Notes: generated from the letters alone by a model not told the origin. A DNA stretch of 64,000 nt from Adiantum capillus-veneris (GCA_014529385.2 CM043952.1:58054119-58118118); one strand, 5' to 3'; positions 10,333 through 21,452 are shown, numbered from the stretch's first letter. A program made the numbers and translations.

Positions 10333-11463
10333 AAGTGAGAGAGTAAACAATTACACAAACAGCTCCAATTTATTTTAAAATAGAGTATGGTTATTACAAT
10401 TTGGAGCTTTAGCACAACTTAGCTCAAAATAGGATGAAGATCGACACATCAAAGGAATGGTAATAGTCTAGTAAGGGTAGAATGACAGGATGAGGAGAGC
10501 GCAAGATTTCCCCAAGTCTCTCGGCTCCAAACAACAGGGCTATTCTTTGCTGATAAAAGATTTTTCTATCAATACAAATATTCACATGGATATGATGCAC
10601 AAAATGGAAAGGAAACATGCGGGGATCATCATTCTCATTATTGGCATCCATACTTACACACAAGAGCCTAGCTTAGTTGCACCACTTTGGGACCAATGAG
10701 CCTGATCAGCCACAGAAGGTCAGCACCTCGGATCACTTCGACTCTTTCTGATGCATCTCTGAAGACGTAAGGCGTGATGGCAACACTTTGTACAATGCTG
10801 AGCCTTTTAGCAAGCAACAATTAGATGCTATTACCATAATCAGCATGACGAATGAAAGTGACACCATTAATGTGCAGCACATCATCAACTAAGATAGTTT
10901 CCTTAGATTGAGATAACTTCTTGAAAATTAGCAGCAAAGGTAGGGCAGGGAGGCTTTTCACCCGGTCTCCAAAGCACTTTGGACAATATCCAAAATGATC
11001 TTCACGTGGACAGGAGGTTGGCTTGGGATTGGTGGTGTCTGGATTCACAAAGTGCACTGGGAGCACTCACAGACGGGCGGCAATCTTGTAGGCAAGCCTT
11101 CGCCTCTATGCTTCAGGAGGATTTAGGGGTGAGAGTCGTGGTTGCAAGTTGGAGGTTGAAGTTGGTTGCTCACTAGCCTTTTTCTTGCCTGTAGTGGTCA
11201 TGTAATCCCTTATTAACGAGATTAAGCCAAATGTTACCTTACGCTTGAGCACGCGCTGCGGCCTTGGGCCACTTAGGGGTAGATGTGATCTTCCTCCTCT
11301 TAGTCGGCTCCTCAGGAAAGAGAGGTCTGGTGATGCTTTCTCTTCCCTTAATGTGTGTCACAGTACCTTCGTGTATGTTGATGTAGAATATTTCAAGCTC
11401 CATTCGTCCATGTTGTAGATTGCACATCTTCATTGCTTGTGGACTGAAGGTCTGTGTAGCCCT
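10333..11463 (-). other. Long untranslated leader of the gag-pro element
   Basis: Between the PBS and the gag ATG lie about 1.1 kb with no convincing coding sequence. An open frame at 11239-11640 (minus) starts inside the LTR and crosses the PBS, so it is probably fortuitous. The leader would contain the packaging signal; none is identifiable by eye. Confidence 0.55.
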
Positions 11464-11481
11464 CCTCAGTGGGGGGCACCA
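11464..11481 (-). promoter_or_regulatory. Candidate primer binding site
   Basis: Three bases inside the 5' LTR the minus strand reads TGGTGCCCCCCACTGAGG. It begins with TGG, the complement of a tRNA CCA end. It is not the usual initiator-Met site TGGTATCAGAGC. I cannot name the tRNA. Confidence 0.65.
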
Positions 11482-11484
11482 AAA

Positions 11485-12967
11485 TGATGGTGGGAAAAAG
11501 AGCAGTGCAATCGGGTGGCCTCTGTACTCATGCACACTCCACAAACCACGCCTCATGCAAACAAGCAAAGAACAAAACCAAGGGGGGCACCACCCTAAAT
11601 TAAGAGGTTTAGGGACCTCAGACACAGTGCACATAGGCAAGTGAGACTTCTGGCATTATGATGGCATCAAAACATATGGCAAAACACATAGAAACGAAGC
11701 TTAGGGACCTTATGTAGCATATATATACACAAGACATCAGCTTAACAATACAACGGCATCTGATCATACATAACAAGGATATAGAGAAGCAAGCCAAGGA
11801 TGGCATAATCCCTTGTCAAAAACAATCAACCCAGCAAGTAGGTATGATCCTACTAGCAACACATCAATACCTTAGAGAATGATGGCGAGGATGGTGGCCA
11901 TGGAGCATGAGAGGAGACTCCTTATTTAGGTTTTAGGGCTAGTAATGTAGCATACTAAAGGGAGAGAGAGAGAGAGGGAGAGAGAGTAGAGCTCCATCCA
12001 TAGCTCCTCGTTGTGAGCAATGTCGTCATAGCTTCGTTGCTTGGTGAAGTGGGTGAAGTGTTGTTTTGAGTAAGAGAAGGCCTCCTTATATACGTTTCTG
12101 AGAGGGTTTAGGATTAGGGATAAACATGCTTAAATCCGTTGATTGGGGTTACTTTTTGCTTAGGGTGGTCAACAGATTGAGGTCACCTGATATGTCACCA
12201 TCAAGATATTCTCTAGAGTGATGTGAGAGGGGAGGGTAAATGATGATTTTTCTGATTGTGACACATGGGGATAAGGCCTTGACCAGCATTTAAGAGCAGG
12301 TAGGTGGCTGTTGAAACTGGAGGTTCTGCACATGTCAGGGGGGTCCTCCTGAATATCAAATTCTCAAAAAATCCTCAACCATGGCTTCTTTTGACATGTG
12401 TTCTTTGAAAAAATCAGCATGTCTCTTTTCAACCCAAAAGTCTTTATCCCTGTTGACTCACCTTTACCATAAGATTTTCCCTTTTTCTCCTCCTGTAACT
12501 GCATTGTTGATGCCCAATCACTGCTTCTAGTAATAGTGAACTGTTACCTACCAAATACTTATGGTGCAGTAAAAAATATTTACCATGGGTAAAAAAAGTT
12601 ACTGTAGGTAAAAAGTGATTTGTATTTACCATGTAGGTAAAAATATTTACTGTGGTAAAAAATATTTACTGTCGGTAAAAAAGTGAAAACGGAGTATGCT
12701 GTGCTGTGAGTCCACACGAACATCCTCGTGTAAATTTCACTAGAAATTCACACCTAGAATGGGCTATTCTATAAGATATAGGTTGTAGGCATGCATAAGA
12801 GCTCGTTCCCACGTATCTTCTGTCCATGGCACTTTTTACTCTTTGGTGCTTGTGAAGTAGATTTTCCTTCTCTTTCGAGATCCCTTGGACTAGAGTATCC
12901 TCATCTCCCCAACAACTGACTGTGCCTTTATTGCATCTTCAGAAGGGGTCCTAAAAACCATGCATCA
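11485..12967 (-). repeat. 5' LTR of the gag-pro element
   Basis: 1483 bp, TG...CA ends, only scattered differences from 5707-7211. The minus-strand TATATAAGG at plus 12084-12092 is the likely core promoter. It is followed on the right by TSD TCTAC (12968-12972). Confidence 0.93.
12084..12092 (-). promoter_or_regulatory. LTR TATA box
   Basis: TATATAAGG on minus, conserved in both LTRs, in a position fitting a U3/R boundary. Confidence 0.5.
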
Positions 12968-14252
12968 TCTACTTTCAAGCACAGGGCTTTAAAGAACAAA
13001 ACTAAATTATCAAAGCAGCAAAAAGCAGGTTGGAATCAAAGTTATTTATCTAGTGCTTTAAATCCTTGTGATTAAAAGTAGCAGATGCTTAATCTAAGAT
13101 ACATGTATTAGATTTCTCCATTGTCTTGTAACTCGATCATAGATTTCTAACAGTCAGATAATATGTCAAGCCAAAGCGCATTGCTTTAAAGCAAACATTT
13201 GGGTTGCATACTTTATAGCAATGTGGAGAGCTAATTACATTAGCAGGCTCCATTGCTCATTAGATTCACAAAAACTTCAAAGGACTTAGGTAATAATTAG
13301 TAAAAGTAGAACCCACATCACTTTCAATAATCAGGCAATATGGAGCAACCACTGCTTTATATAACGGATTAACACATCTAAGCTTTGACCTATGTACACT
13401 AGAACACGCATTTGGATGCAATGAAAATATACTTTAGAATCATCCAACAAGTAAATTGGATGTTGCACATATGTGACCGTCCCAATCCTCATGTTGGATA
13501 TTTCCTTCTTGTTTAGGGAACCCACGTCTTCGTAATCTAGAAGGAGACAACGACATCCCTCATATCTCCCATTAAATGACATGTAGTCTAGCCTCTCCGA
13601 CACATCAAGATAGGAAACATGTCCTCATTCTCGCTAGGCAAACATAGCCTAGCTTGCGACAAAGTTTGTCAATCAACATCAAGGTATCTTGCTACTTGAG
13701 AGAAGTTTATATCCTTGGGATCTCCATCCCTGGAGTTCATCAACATCAGGATTGCAAAACTCTTGACAAACATCTCATCTATTGAATGAGGCTACTTGAT
13801 TTGAGTTTAAGTGTGCCTCACATTTGCAAGTAATCTTGACTCAATTTGACTTTATGCATCTTGTAGCCTAGTGATACAAGACTGAAGCATGAGTTGTTGG
13901 AGAACTTTCCTTTTTCTTGCTATGCCAAAACCTATGTCTGCCCTTGAAAGCAAGCGGGAGCAATCTTCCATATCTTTAGCACTCTATTCTCATCTACTTC
14001 AGCACTCTTGTCATCTATCTGCAATTTTTTTGTTGCTTCTATTATGGGCTACTCTCTTTTCTTGGAAGCCAAATACAAACGTAAATGTTCTCTAGCTTCC
14101 ATGCTAGCATTTTGTTTGTTCCAATGTCAAATTCCATCGAGAGATTCTAATAAGGTTTCAAATGCATATTTGCTACCTCCTGTTGAATTCATAGGGGTGA
14201 ATTGAAACTTTTAACCAAGAACCATCCATTTTTTAGACCTAAATATGGAGAA

Positions 14253-14255
<3 letters not shown>

Positions 14256-14313
<58 letters not shown>
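14256..14313. repeat. (GA)n microsatellite
   Basis: A pure AG tract. Confidence 0.95.
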
Positions 14314-14316
<3 letters not shown>

Positions 14317-14732
14317 CTTGGATACTTGCTTCTTGTAGACTCCAAATCCCTTCAAGAGCTTGCATCTTGCTTTGCCCAAATCTTTGCAGTCACCTCGGCT
14401 CACATTGCACCTTTTAACATCCATGATGGTTGATTGTTTACTTAGCAGTTTAATTATTTTTTTGAAAATTTTTCCTTTGTTGAATTTTTGTGTGCTCAAC
14501 ATTGGAGTGCTATCTCCATCAACCACATGGATATTTCCTCATAGTTTTTGGATCCCTTCACGTCATTATAATAGTTAGATAGTTTCATTGATGAATGCTA
14601 TATTTAACAATGCACTGCATTAGTATTTGAGAGCAACTGGATCCCACAAGGAAGCCTAAGGCTCACGTTTGTGTTTAAGGATTTTTTCAGTTGCATCAAA
14701 ATGAACAACTTTCTCCATTAACAATCAGGCAT

Positions 14733-14843
<111 letters not shown>

Positions 14844-15000
14844 CCATATACTTATGTATGAATTTCTCCAAGTTACATTATCCTAATTAGGCTTGAGAGA
14901 GATTTCTCTCAAAATAAAATTCTTCCACCCATATCATTTCCCCTCATAGTTTGACTTGGCTTAAGGGATATTGAATTAAGATCAAAATTATCTAATCACA

Positions 15001-16603
15001 ATGCAAAATGTGAAAGTTTCACCACCCAGTTTCTTTAATGCTAGTGTTTTTCATTGTATTCTTTTGCATGATGAGCAATCAAAATATAAGGTCATACCCC
15101 AAGCACTTATCCAATGGTCACGTATTGATGACTTTGTTCAAGATAAGGGCAAGATCGAAGGCTATGCCACAATGCTCAACAAGTACATGCACCATCGTTA
15201 CCATCTAGATCAAATAAAGATGTTTCTCATCAATGATGCGTGGATTGAAAACATAGTGTAAGCATGTTATGTTTTTCAAAATTTTGTTGGAATCAATTTT
15301 TAATCAAGGCTTCACAAATTCATGCCTACATATTATAGGTTTTGGTGTGCGTATGGTGCTCTCGTTGAACGGCATGTAGAATATTCTATTGCAAGCCATG
15401 AAACCTCAACATCAAGTGTGGTCAAAATGAGAAAAAACACCAAGAGATGGCACAACAAATCCCTCACCAAATGAGGATATTAGTGACATTTCACCATTAG
15501 CCGTTTACATTGCAACCATCACCTTTGTATGATATCATACATTAATCCCTATGGCATTACTAAAGAGGATTTGGTATGTCATGGTGAAGGATTCCAAGTG
15601 TTATTCACTCCTTGGGTCTCTAAGGAGAAGAAACTATGGGTGTGTAATATTCTTCAACAAGGGCTTACTCCCCAACAAGTGATGAAGGGATACATCAATG
15701 CATTGCATACTCAAATCATATCAGGTCCCCACAGCTCCACATTGAGAGATGATTTTCTATCCATTTATGTCATTCCTAACATTTACAAAATATTGCTATT
15801 CAGATATATTATTTACACGAGGATGATGGCAAGAGCACGTGGTGGTGGTGTATGTAAAATACACCTATGGTGTTTATCTATCAAGAGAAGGACCTTTTGT
15901 ACATAAAGGACTTGATTTTGGGAACACAATCATCTTCGTAGAAGGAGATGTGCAAATTGTACAGCTATGGTTGATGCACATCACATTGGCATACCTATAT
16001 CCTAAATATTGACAACTAGTCACACACGAGGGGTGATGTGTCAATTTTAGAGATGGAATACTAGATAAACACAAGTGTTGGAAGCCTACCACTTTCATGG
16101 AAGATGATGCCAAGAAATAAACAAGCGCTATCACGTATGAAAGTTGGACTAAATTGAAAGCGACTAATTTTTGTTTATTATGCTAGGAAAGTTTTGATGT
16201 CACCACAAGGAGGTTTTAAATGTCCTTGTCTACTTATGCTTGTGGCATGTGCAACACAATCTTGGTTCAAGCACCTTGTTAGAAAGGTACAAAGATATCC
16301 AACAAAGGCTGCTATGTTTCGTACCTTGGGTCTCATCATGCTCATGTGAGGACCCTCCAGCACGACCGTGATGGAAGCACAAGAACGTGCTCAATAATTT
16401 TAGCATCATTACTTCAAGATTACGAAGAGGAAGATGCCTTTATCAATCCCATTAAAACTTTTTTGCTTCAAATAGTTGGTTTTGACATGATCTCATGCAT
16501 AATAAAAACTTGTATTTATGTTTGTGTCGTATGCACCTCTATGGTTTTACTTGTAGACCTGTGGGTGCATGCAACTAGGGCACGTCCACACTCGATGCAG
16601 GAT
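15001..16603 (+). pseudogene. MULE-A transposase, N-terminal part (gene split by 18 kb insertion)
   Basis: Mutator-like transposase remnant. It opens at ATG 15001 (MQNVKVSPPSFFN...), and a canonical GT..AG intron at 15258-15338 restores the frame from WIENIV into FWCAYGALVER. Further pieces follow in shifting frames: KEMCKLYSYG-like sequence before the catalytic region (about 15920), a PTTFMEDDA block (about 16085; compare the DDA step of MULE transposases) and SWFKHLVRKVQRYP (about 16255). The frame at the 3' end reads RARPHSMQD up to the insertion at 16604 and resumes at 35026 with TNGAIKAYD. Stops and frameshifts make it a pseudogene. The MULE identity rests on the order of blocks plus the SWIM finger in the second half. 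Confidence 0.7.
15258..15338 (+). other. Intron in MULE-A (GT..AG)
   Basis: 81 bp, starts GTAAGC, ends TTATAG, AT-rich. Removing it converts a stop (GTG TAA) into a continuous frame with matching transposase-like sequence on both sides. Confidence 0.6.
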
Positions 16604-16632
16604 TGTGAGATCCCCAATCCGCCAATACCAAG

Positions 16633-17370
16633 GATATTTTGTTGTCCATAAAACATTGTCCATAATATTGTCTGTTTGCAAAAAGAATGTTTTAAGTTGG
16701 TTATGGTTATTATGGACATCTTTAAACTTATGTTGTTGTCCATAAAACATTGTCCATAATATTGTCTGTCCATAACCATGACCAGTACTTAAGAAGTCTT
16801 TAAAACATTGTCCATAATAACCATGACCAGTACTCTTCTTGTCTCAAGACCACCTAAGGGTGAAAAAACGGCATCCATTCCTTATTCATAATCCGGAGTG
16901 GATAAACCCCCACCCAAGGTTCCGGGTGCCCATACACCAAACCAGTTGCCCATACAACCGGGCGGCTCCCTATGATAAAAACGGTATCCTAATGTATGTA
17001 GAAACATCAAGACATGACACGGAGTAGAAACTCATCGTTCATGGGGGTAGCCGACTTATCCGTGGCTAGAAAGCCAATCATTATCATCAATTTATACCAA
17101 GGAGTCGGAGGTGTCTTGAGACAAGCTGTCTTAAGGATGATCAATCATATCTTTCCTAATTCAAACAGTTTTAACCCAAACAAATCTTTCCTACTTTATA
17201 AACAAAATCATGTTGGTTTCTTGGAAGTTACCTTCCGTTTTTTACCAACTATTTCTTTTCTGATTCTTACTCGCTCCATACGTATGCAATGTTAACCTAT
17301 AAAAGAACTTAAACTATTTAAAGACTTAATTTAATAATGGGAAACCCACCTAGGATTGATTGGCCATTTT
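16633..17370. repeat. Left part of the composite insertion, with a 37-bp direct repeat
   Basis: A 37-bp block beginning TTGTTGTCCATAAAACATTG occurs identically at 16639-16675 and 16733-16769. A related block (AAAACATTGTCCATAATAACC) recurs at about 16801. The flank after 16632 does not match the right LTR. No coding sequence is recognised. Confidence 0.6.
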
Positions 17371-17511
17371 CTATTGCGCTGGCGCCTGAAAACTCTCCTT
17401 CGTAGGCCTACTACTAGGCCTAGGTTCATCGTCCTGTGACGCTCTAGTTCTTTTTAGAGCTTTGCCCTCATCATCAGATGTAGGATTGGCATGAGTCTTT
17501 TTAGGTGCCAT
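17371..17511 (-). CDS. Small basic/acidic ORF, 46 aa, unknown
   Basis: Minus-strand frame starting MAPKKTHANPTSDDEGKALK and ending SFQAPAQ-stop. It is hydrophilic, with a basic KALKRTRA patch that could be a nuclear-localisation-like signal, and Ser/Pro-rich. The MAPKKT start resembles the first residues of some LTR-element gag proteins, so it could be a truncated gag start whose leader is the AT-rich array to its right. Length alone does not prove it is coding. Confidence 0.25.
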   Translation of the reverse strand: MAPKKTHANPTSDDEGKALKRTRASQDDEPRPSSRPTKESFQAPAQ

Positions 17512-18040
17512 AACTTCTTATTACTTATAAAAAGGACGTCTAATAATTAGGTAAATTATCTGAAAGCTAGACTTAACCTTTGTATCCAATTTTATTCAAA
17601 TCTAGGTTAAATTTATAGTCTTAATTGGTAAATTCTTGACTTAGTAATTTCTCATTTTTGTATATAGGCATGATAACTTTTTCCATAGCTTTCCTAAGGG
17701 TTTTCTAAGCTATCCTAATTTTCTTATAATTTTGTATATCTTTTTCCTAATTTTTCCATCAAATTTTAAGCTTGAAGTTTGCTTATTTGAGTTTATTATT
17801 TATTCTATTTATTTTCTCTTAAAGATTTTATTTCCTCAAATTTATATCATAGGTTTACACTTACTATAATTTTCCTAAAAACTTTTGATTGCAAAGTCTA
17901 TTTATTTTAATTAATCTTTTTCTAAAAATAGAACTTTTGGTCAATTATAATTTTCTAAAGTCACTAGTTAACTATGGTATAATTATCACAAGTAGGTAAG
18001 GGTATTTTTGACATGTGGTAATTATCTTTGAATTTTTCAA
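17512..18040. other. AT-rich stretch, no gene
   Basis: Very AT-rich with many CTAA and TTTTC words and no frame of note. It leads into the tandem arrays and shares their style. Confidence 0.5.
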
Positions 18041-18680
18041 CTTAATTGTCTAATTTGCATCTTTAATTTCTAGCTAAAATTAGTATAATTTGACTTAGAT
18101 AAATATCTATAATATTTTTCTAACCTTGACATAATTACCACGACATTTCTATCATGTAAAATAGCTCTAATAAATAGCATGTAATCATATCACATGATTT
18201 ACTAATTTGCCTCTTTAATTTTCAGCTACAATTAGTATAATTTAACTTAGATAAATATCTATACTACTTTTCTAATCTTGATATAATTATCACGGATTCA
18301 TTATTATGTAATCTAACTCTCATAAATATCATGTAATCATATCACATGATTTACTAATTTTCCCCTTTAGTTTTCAGCTAGAATTACTATATTTTGACTT
18401 AGATAAATCTCTATACTACTTTTCTAACCTTGAAATTATTATCATAGCCTCATTATTATGTAACCTAACTCTGATAAATATCATGTAATCATATAACATG
18501 ATTTACTAATTTTCCCCTTTAGTTTTTAGTTAGCATTAGTATAATTTGACTAAATTAAATATCTATACTAACTTTCTACCCTTGACATAATTATGACGGC
18601 TTTCTTATTATGTAATCTAACTCTGATAAATAATATGTAATCATATATCATGATTTTCTAATTTTCCCCTTCAATTTATC
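18041..18680. repeat. 152-bp tandem array (about four units)
   Basis: The anchor GTAATCATAT recurs at 18181, 18333, 18485 and 18637, exactly 152 bp apart each time. Each unit holds ATGATTTACTAATTT, AATTAGTATAATTTGAC and AATATCTATACTA blocks. Units differ by scattered substitutions. There is no coding content. Confidence 0.92.
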
Positions 18681-19340
18681 CTAAAAAATAGTGTTTTTCT
18701 ACTCAAATAATTAGCTAAACTAATTATTTGTCATTATAATAACTATTCAAGATGTTTTAAGATGTGTTTTACCTCTCATAATTATTTCAAAGCTTTTTGG
18801 ATTAGTTTGCTATGTTTCCCTTGTATTTTCCCTTTAAAATAGAGTTTCTCTGATGTGATAATTAGTTAAACTAATTATTTGAGGTTAAGATAATTATCAC
18901 TAGTTTTCTAGGATAAGTTTTATCATTGATAATTATCTCAAAGCTTTTTGGATTAGTTAGCTATTTTCCATCTTTATTTTCCATTAAAAATAGTGTTTTT
19001 TTAATGAGATAATTAGTTAAACTAATTATCTGAGAATAAGATAATTATCACAGGTTTCTTAAGATGTTTTTTACCTTTGATAATTATCTCAAATCTTTTT
19101 GAGTTTTTTTGCTATTTTCTCTCGTTTATTTTCTCTTTAAAACAATGTTTTTCAACTAAGATAGTTAGTTAAACTAATTGTCTGAATTTAAGATAATTAT
19201 CACGGGTTTCTTAAAATGTGTTTTGCCTTTGATATTATCTCAAAGCTTTTTGGATTAGTTTGCTATTTCCCCCCTTTTATTTTCTCTTAAAAATAGTGTA
19301 ATTCCGCTTAAATAATTACAAGAATTTCTCAAAAAATTAT
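18681..19340. repeat. 151-bp tandem array (about four units)
   Basis: The anchor AGCTTTTTGG (or variant) recurs at 18791, 18942, 19093 and 19244, exactly 151 bp apart. Units hold AATTAGTTAAACTAATTA palindromic words and ATAATTATC blocks. It directly follows the 152-bp array and has nearly the same period but a different sequence. Confidence 0.92.
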
Positions 19341-20564
19341 AAGATAGTTTTCTTAGCATAATGACAGTCTAACACAGCTCTGATAATTATCTCATATTAA
19401 TCTAAATTTAATTAGTATAATTATCACTAATTTATGATTAAAATGAGTAGTTTCAGCCCTAATATAATATAATAATTAATTAGCTGAGTGTTCCTAAGCT
19501 TAATCTCAATAATCTGCAGAGAATTTTGAATCAGGAGAGAATTTTAGAGTATCAATAGGTTTAATCTTTAATTAATTAAGAAAAATGTAAATAAGTTAAC
19601 ATAGTTCTACTAATGAAAAAAGGTTAGTGCTAATTACCGTTGATTAACCAACTAGATCTTTGCTCTCTAGTGATTTCTGCATAGAGGTCCCTGTAAATGA
19701 GAGAAAATGTACCAAGGCTCCGAGTCTAATTTTTTTGTGAAGGAAGGGGGTCTTTTTATAGCTTTTCAGGACCCTTGGGCTGTTTCTGGCAGGTTCTGGC
19801 ACCTCAAGCAAAGCCTCAACTTTCAACTAGCGCCACTTACTGCTAATTTTGTCCCGGACAGGTTTCACACAGTCCCCCCAGCTTCCATAATCGATTTCTG
19901 CTAATTTCTTTGATTTTTTATGAAGAAAATTGGAAATATCTGCAATTTCTAAAACCTTTTATTAAAAAAAACCATAAACGCGGGTGAATTTAATATTAAA
20001 GGGAGCAAAAAGATACAAAAAAACTTGCCAGGATTATTGTTGGCTCTGAGACATACCCTCTAATCATCCAGTACATCATATATACAAAGGCTTTCATTGA
20101 AGCTTATCAATTTCAGTTTGGACACATTCCATGTAGTAGTGCCCTTTGTTGATCCTTTCCTCAAGGTACACAATTTCAATATCCATCTCATTCTCCGAAT
20201 CGTCTCGAGCAAAGACTTTGTCTTCAAGGTTGTTTCCTCCTGCACCCCACGACTGGACTCGATCGTAGAAGTGCTTAGAATCCCTCAAGATTTCCTTCTT
20301 GGTCCTGTATATGGTGACTTGATCTTGGGTGATCTTCATATCCTGCACATTAAGCGAAGAGAGCATGGTTCTCAGACTAGGTGTCTGGTAGGCAACCTCA
20401 AACATTTTACCATTCCTCATACGCCAAATTAACCACAAAAATTTTGCACGATATTTATTCCAAAACACTATTAGGACTCCTGCATAATCTCCTAGTAGTA
20501 GTTATTTCAGTTAAGTATGGAGCCTGATTTACCCTTGTAATTTTATGTGGTAAAAGCGCACATT
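19341..20564. other. AT-rich flank with one unclassified open frame
   Basis: The continuation of the AT-rich segment. The only frame of interest is minus 20094-20468 (124 codons, listed separately). A window near 19800-19870 is GC-richer without recognisable content. Confidence 0.45.
20094..20468 (-). CDS. Unclassified 124-aa open frame
   Basis: The frame starts MFWNKYRAKFLWLIWRMRNG and has a charged, possibly helical C-terminal half (KEILRDSKHFYDRVQSW, DIEIVYLEERINKGH). I recognise no family. It sits between the tandem arrays and a solo LTR and may be element-derived. It overlaps a plus-strand frame of similar length, so it could be chance. Confidence 0.2.
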   Translation of the reverse strand: MFWNKYRAKFLWLIWRMRNGKMFEVAYQTPSLRTMLSSLNVQDMKITQDQVTIYRTKKEILRDSKHFYDRVQSWGAGGNNLEDKVFARDDSENEMDIEIVYLEERINKGHYYMECVQTEIDKLQ

Positions 20565-20729
20565 TGTAAGGCCCCCATTATGAGGAGAAGCCATCGTGCG
20601 TGAAGGAAAATCACTCACCGGAAACCAAAATTTTCACGGACAAAAATCAGGGGCAACTTTAAAGGCGTCGGGGGCGGAGGCCCCCGAGACGTTTTTTTCG
20701 CCGGAATATTCTTTTTCGCCGGAATATTA

Positions 20730-20870
20730 TGGCCGGACGGTGGCCGGAAAGTGGTCAGAAAACAACCGGTCGGTTGGCCGGTGGCCGGTAGTCAATCGCC
20801 GATGGCCGGTGGTCGGAAGTCAATGGCCGGTGGCCGGTGGTCGGAAGTCAATGGCCGCTAGCTGGTGGCC
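20730..20870. repeat. Degenerate GGCCGGTGG-type tandem repeats
   Basis: Short GC-rich words (GGCCGGTGGCCGG, GGTCGGAAGTCAAT) repeat with variation inside the solo LTR. This strong local GC island lies within an AT-rich region. Confidence 0.75.
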
Positions 20871-21000
20871 GAATTCAAAAGCGGACATGTCTTCTCAAGG
20901 GCGGCCACACATGGGTGGATTGGAGGGTCCGATTTGGACTTATTCGCACAAGGGCGGCTGCACATGGCTGTCTCTCATAAGAGAGGGCAGCCTTTTGGCC

Positions 21001-21009
21001 TATAAAAGG
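21001..21009 (+). promoter_or_regulatory. TATA box of solo LTR
   Basis: TATAAAAGG, about 340 bp before the LTR end, at a position typical for an LTR promoter. Confidence 0.5.
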
Positions 21010-21207
21010 AGGCCATTTCTACACACATTTCATAGTGTGAAGTTGATGCAACAAGGTGAGTGTGAGGTGGTGAGAGTGAAGCAAAGCGGGAGCTCCATTA
21101 AGGGTATAATCCCTTTGTAAATTACTTCTTATTTTGAAGTACTAAAGCCATTGAGTGGCTGCTTTCCCGTGGACGTAGCCCACATTGGGTGAACCACGTA
21201 TATCGTG

Positions 21208-21211
<4 letters not shown>

Positions 21212-21255
<44 letters not shown>
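21212..21255. repeat. (CT)n microsatellite inside the solo LTR
   Basis: A pure CT tract after the GTGGACGTAG motif, in the presumed R/U5 part. Confidence 0.95.
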
Positions 21256-21258
<3 letters not shown>

Positions 21259-21452
21259 CTATAATCTCGTGTATGTAAATATGTCTCTCTCCATTAAGTA
21301 ATCTACTCAATTATCTATTTAGCTACGTCTTATTTCCTAACAATTTCCAAGAGGGAGAGAAGCCAAGAGTTCAAGATAGTGGGGCAAGAATTTCCTTGTT
21401 GCAAGGGCAGGCTAAGAATAGGTGGCATATGTCTTCAATGACAAGGTTGCAT

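Larger units (their letters stand above)
5707..12967 (-). mobile_element. Complete LTR element with gag-protease but no RT, RNase H or integrase
   Basis: Two near-identical LTRs (5707-7211 and 11485-12967) both start TGATGG and end TGCATCA on plus. They are flanked by the exact 5-bp duplication TCTAC (5702-5706 and 12968-12972). Coding sense is minus, so the 5' LTR is the right-hand one. Inside it is a candidate primer binding site, and inside the left LTR is a polypurine tract. The internal part (7212-11484, 4273 bp) holds gag, a zinc knuckle, an aspartic protease and the pol linker, and then lacks RT, RNase H and integrase. This gag-protease-only layout resembles non-autonomous TR-GAG elements, which need enzymes from a related Ty3/gypsy element. 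Five in-frame stops show this copy can no longer make its polyprotein. Confidence 0.93.
20565..21342 (+). mobile_element. Solo Copia-type LTR
   Basis: Starts TGTAAGGCCCCC and ends CCTAACA. Near the 3' end it has CCCGTGGACGTAGCCCAC followed by GAACCACGTATATCGTGTG, a signature typical of plant Copia LTRs. A TATAAAAGG box lies at 21001-21009. The middle (about 20730-20870) is a GC-rich run of GGCCGGTGG-type words, unlike its AT-rich surroundings. No PBS or gag follows, so it is a solo LTR or a remnant. Flanking pentamers (ACATT and ATTTC) do not match, so the target duplication has decayed or one end was lost. Confidence 0.7.

Noticed and set aside
11239-11640. 133-codon minus frame at the inner edge of the right LTR
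   Set aside because: It crosses the LTR end and the PBS of the gag-pro element and resembles no protein.
18041-19340. CRISPR-like array
   Set aside because: Units are 151-152 bp, fully repetitive without unique spacers, and the DNA is plant.
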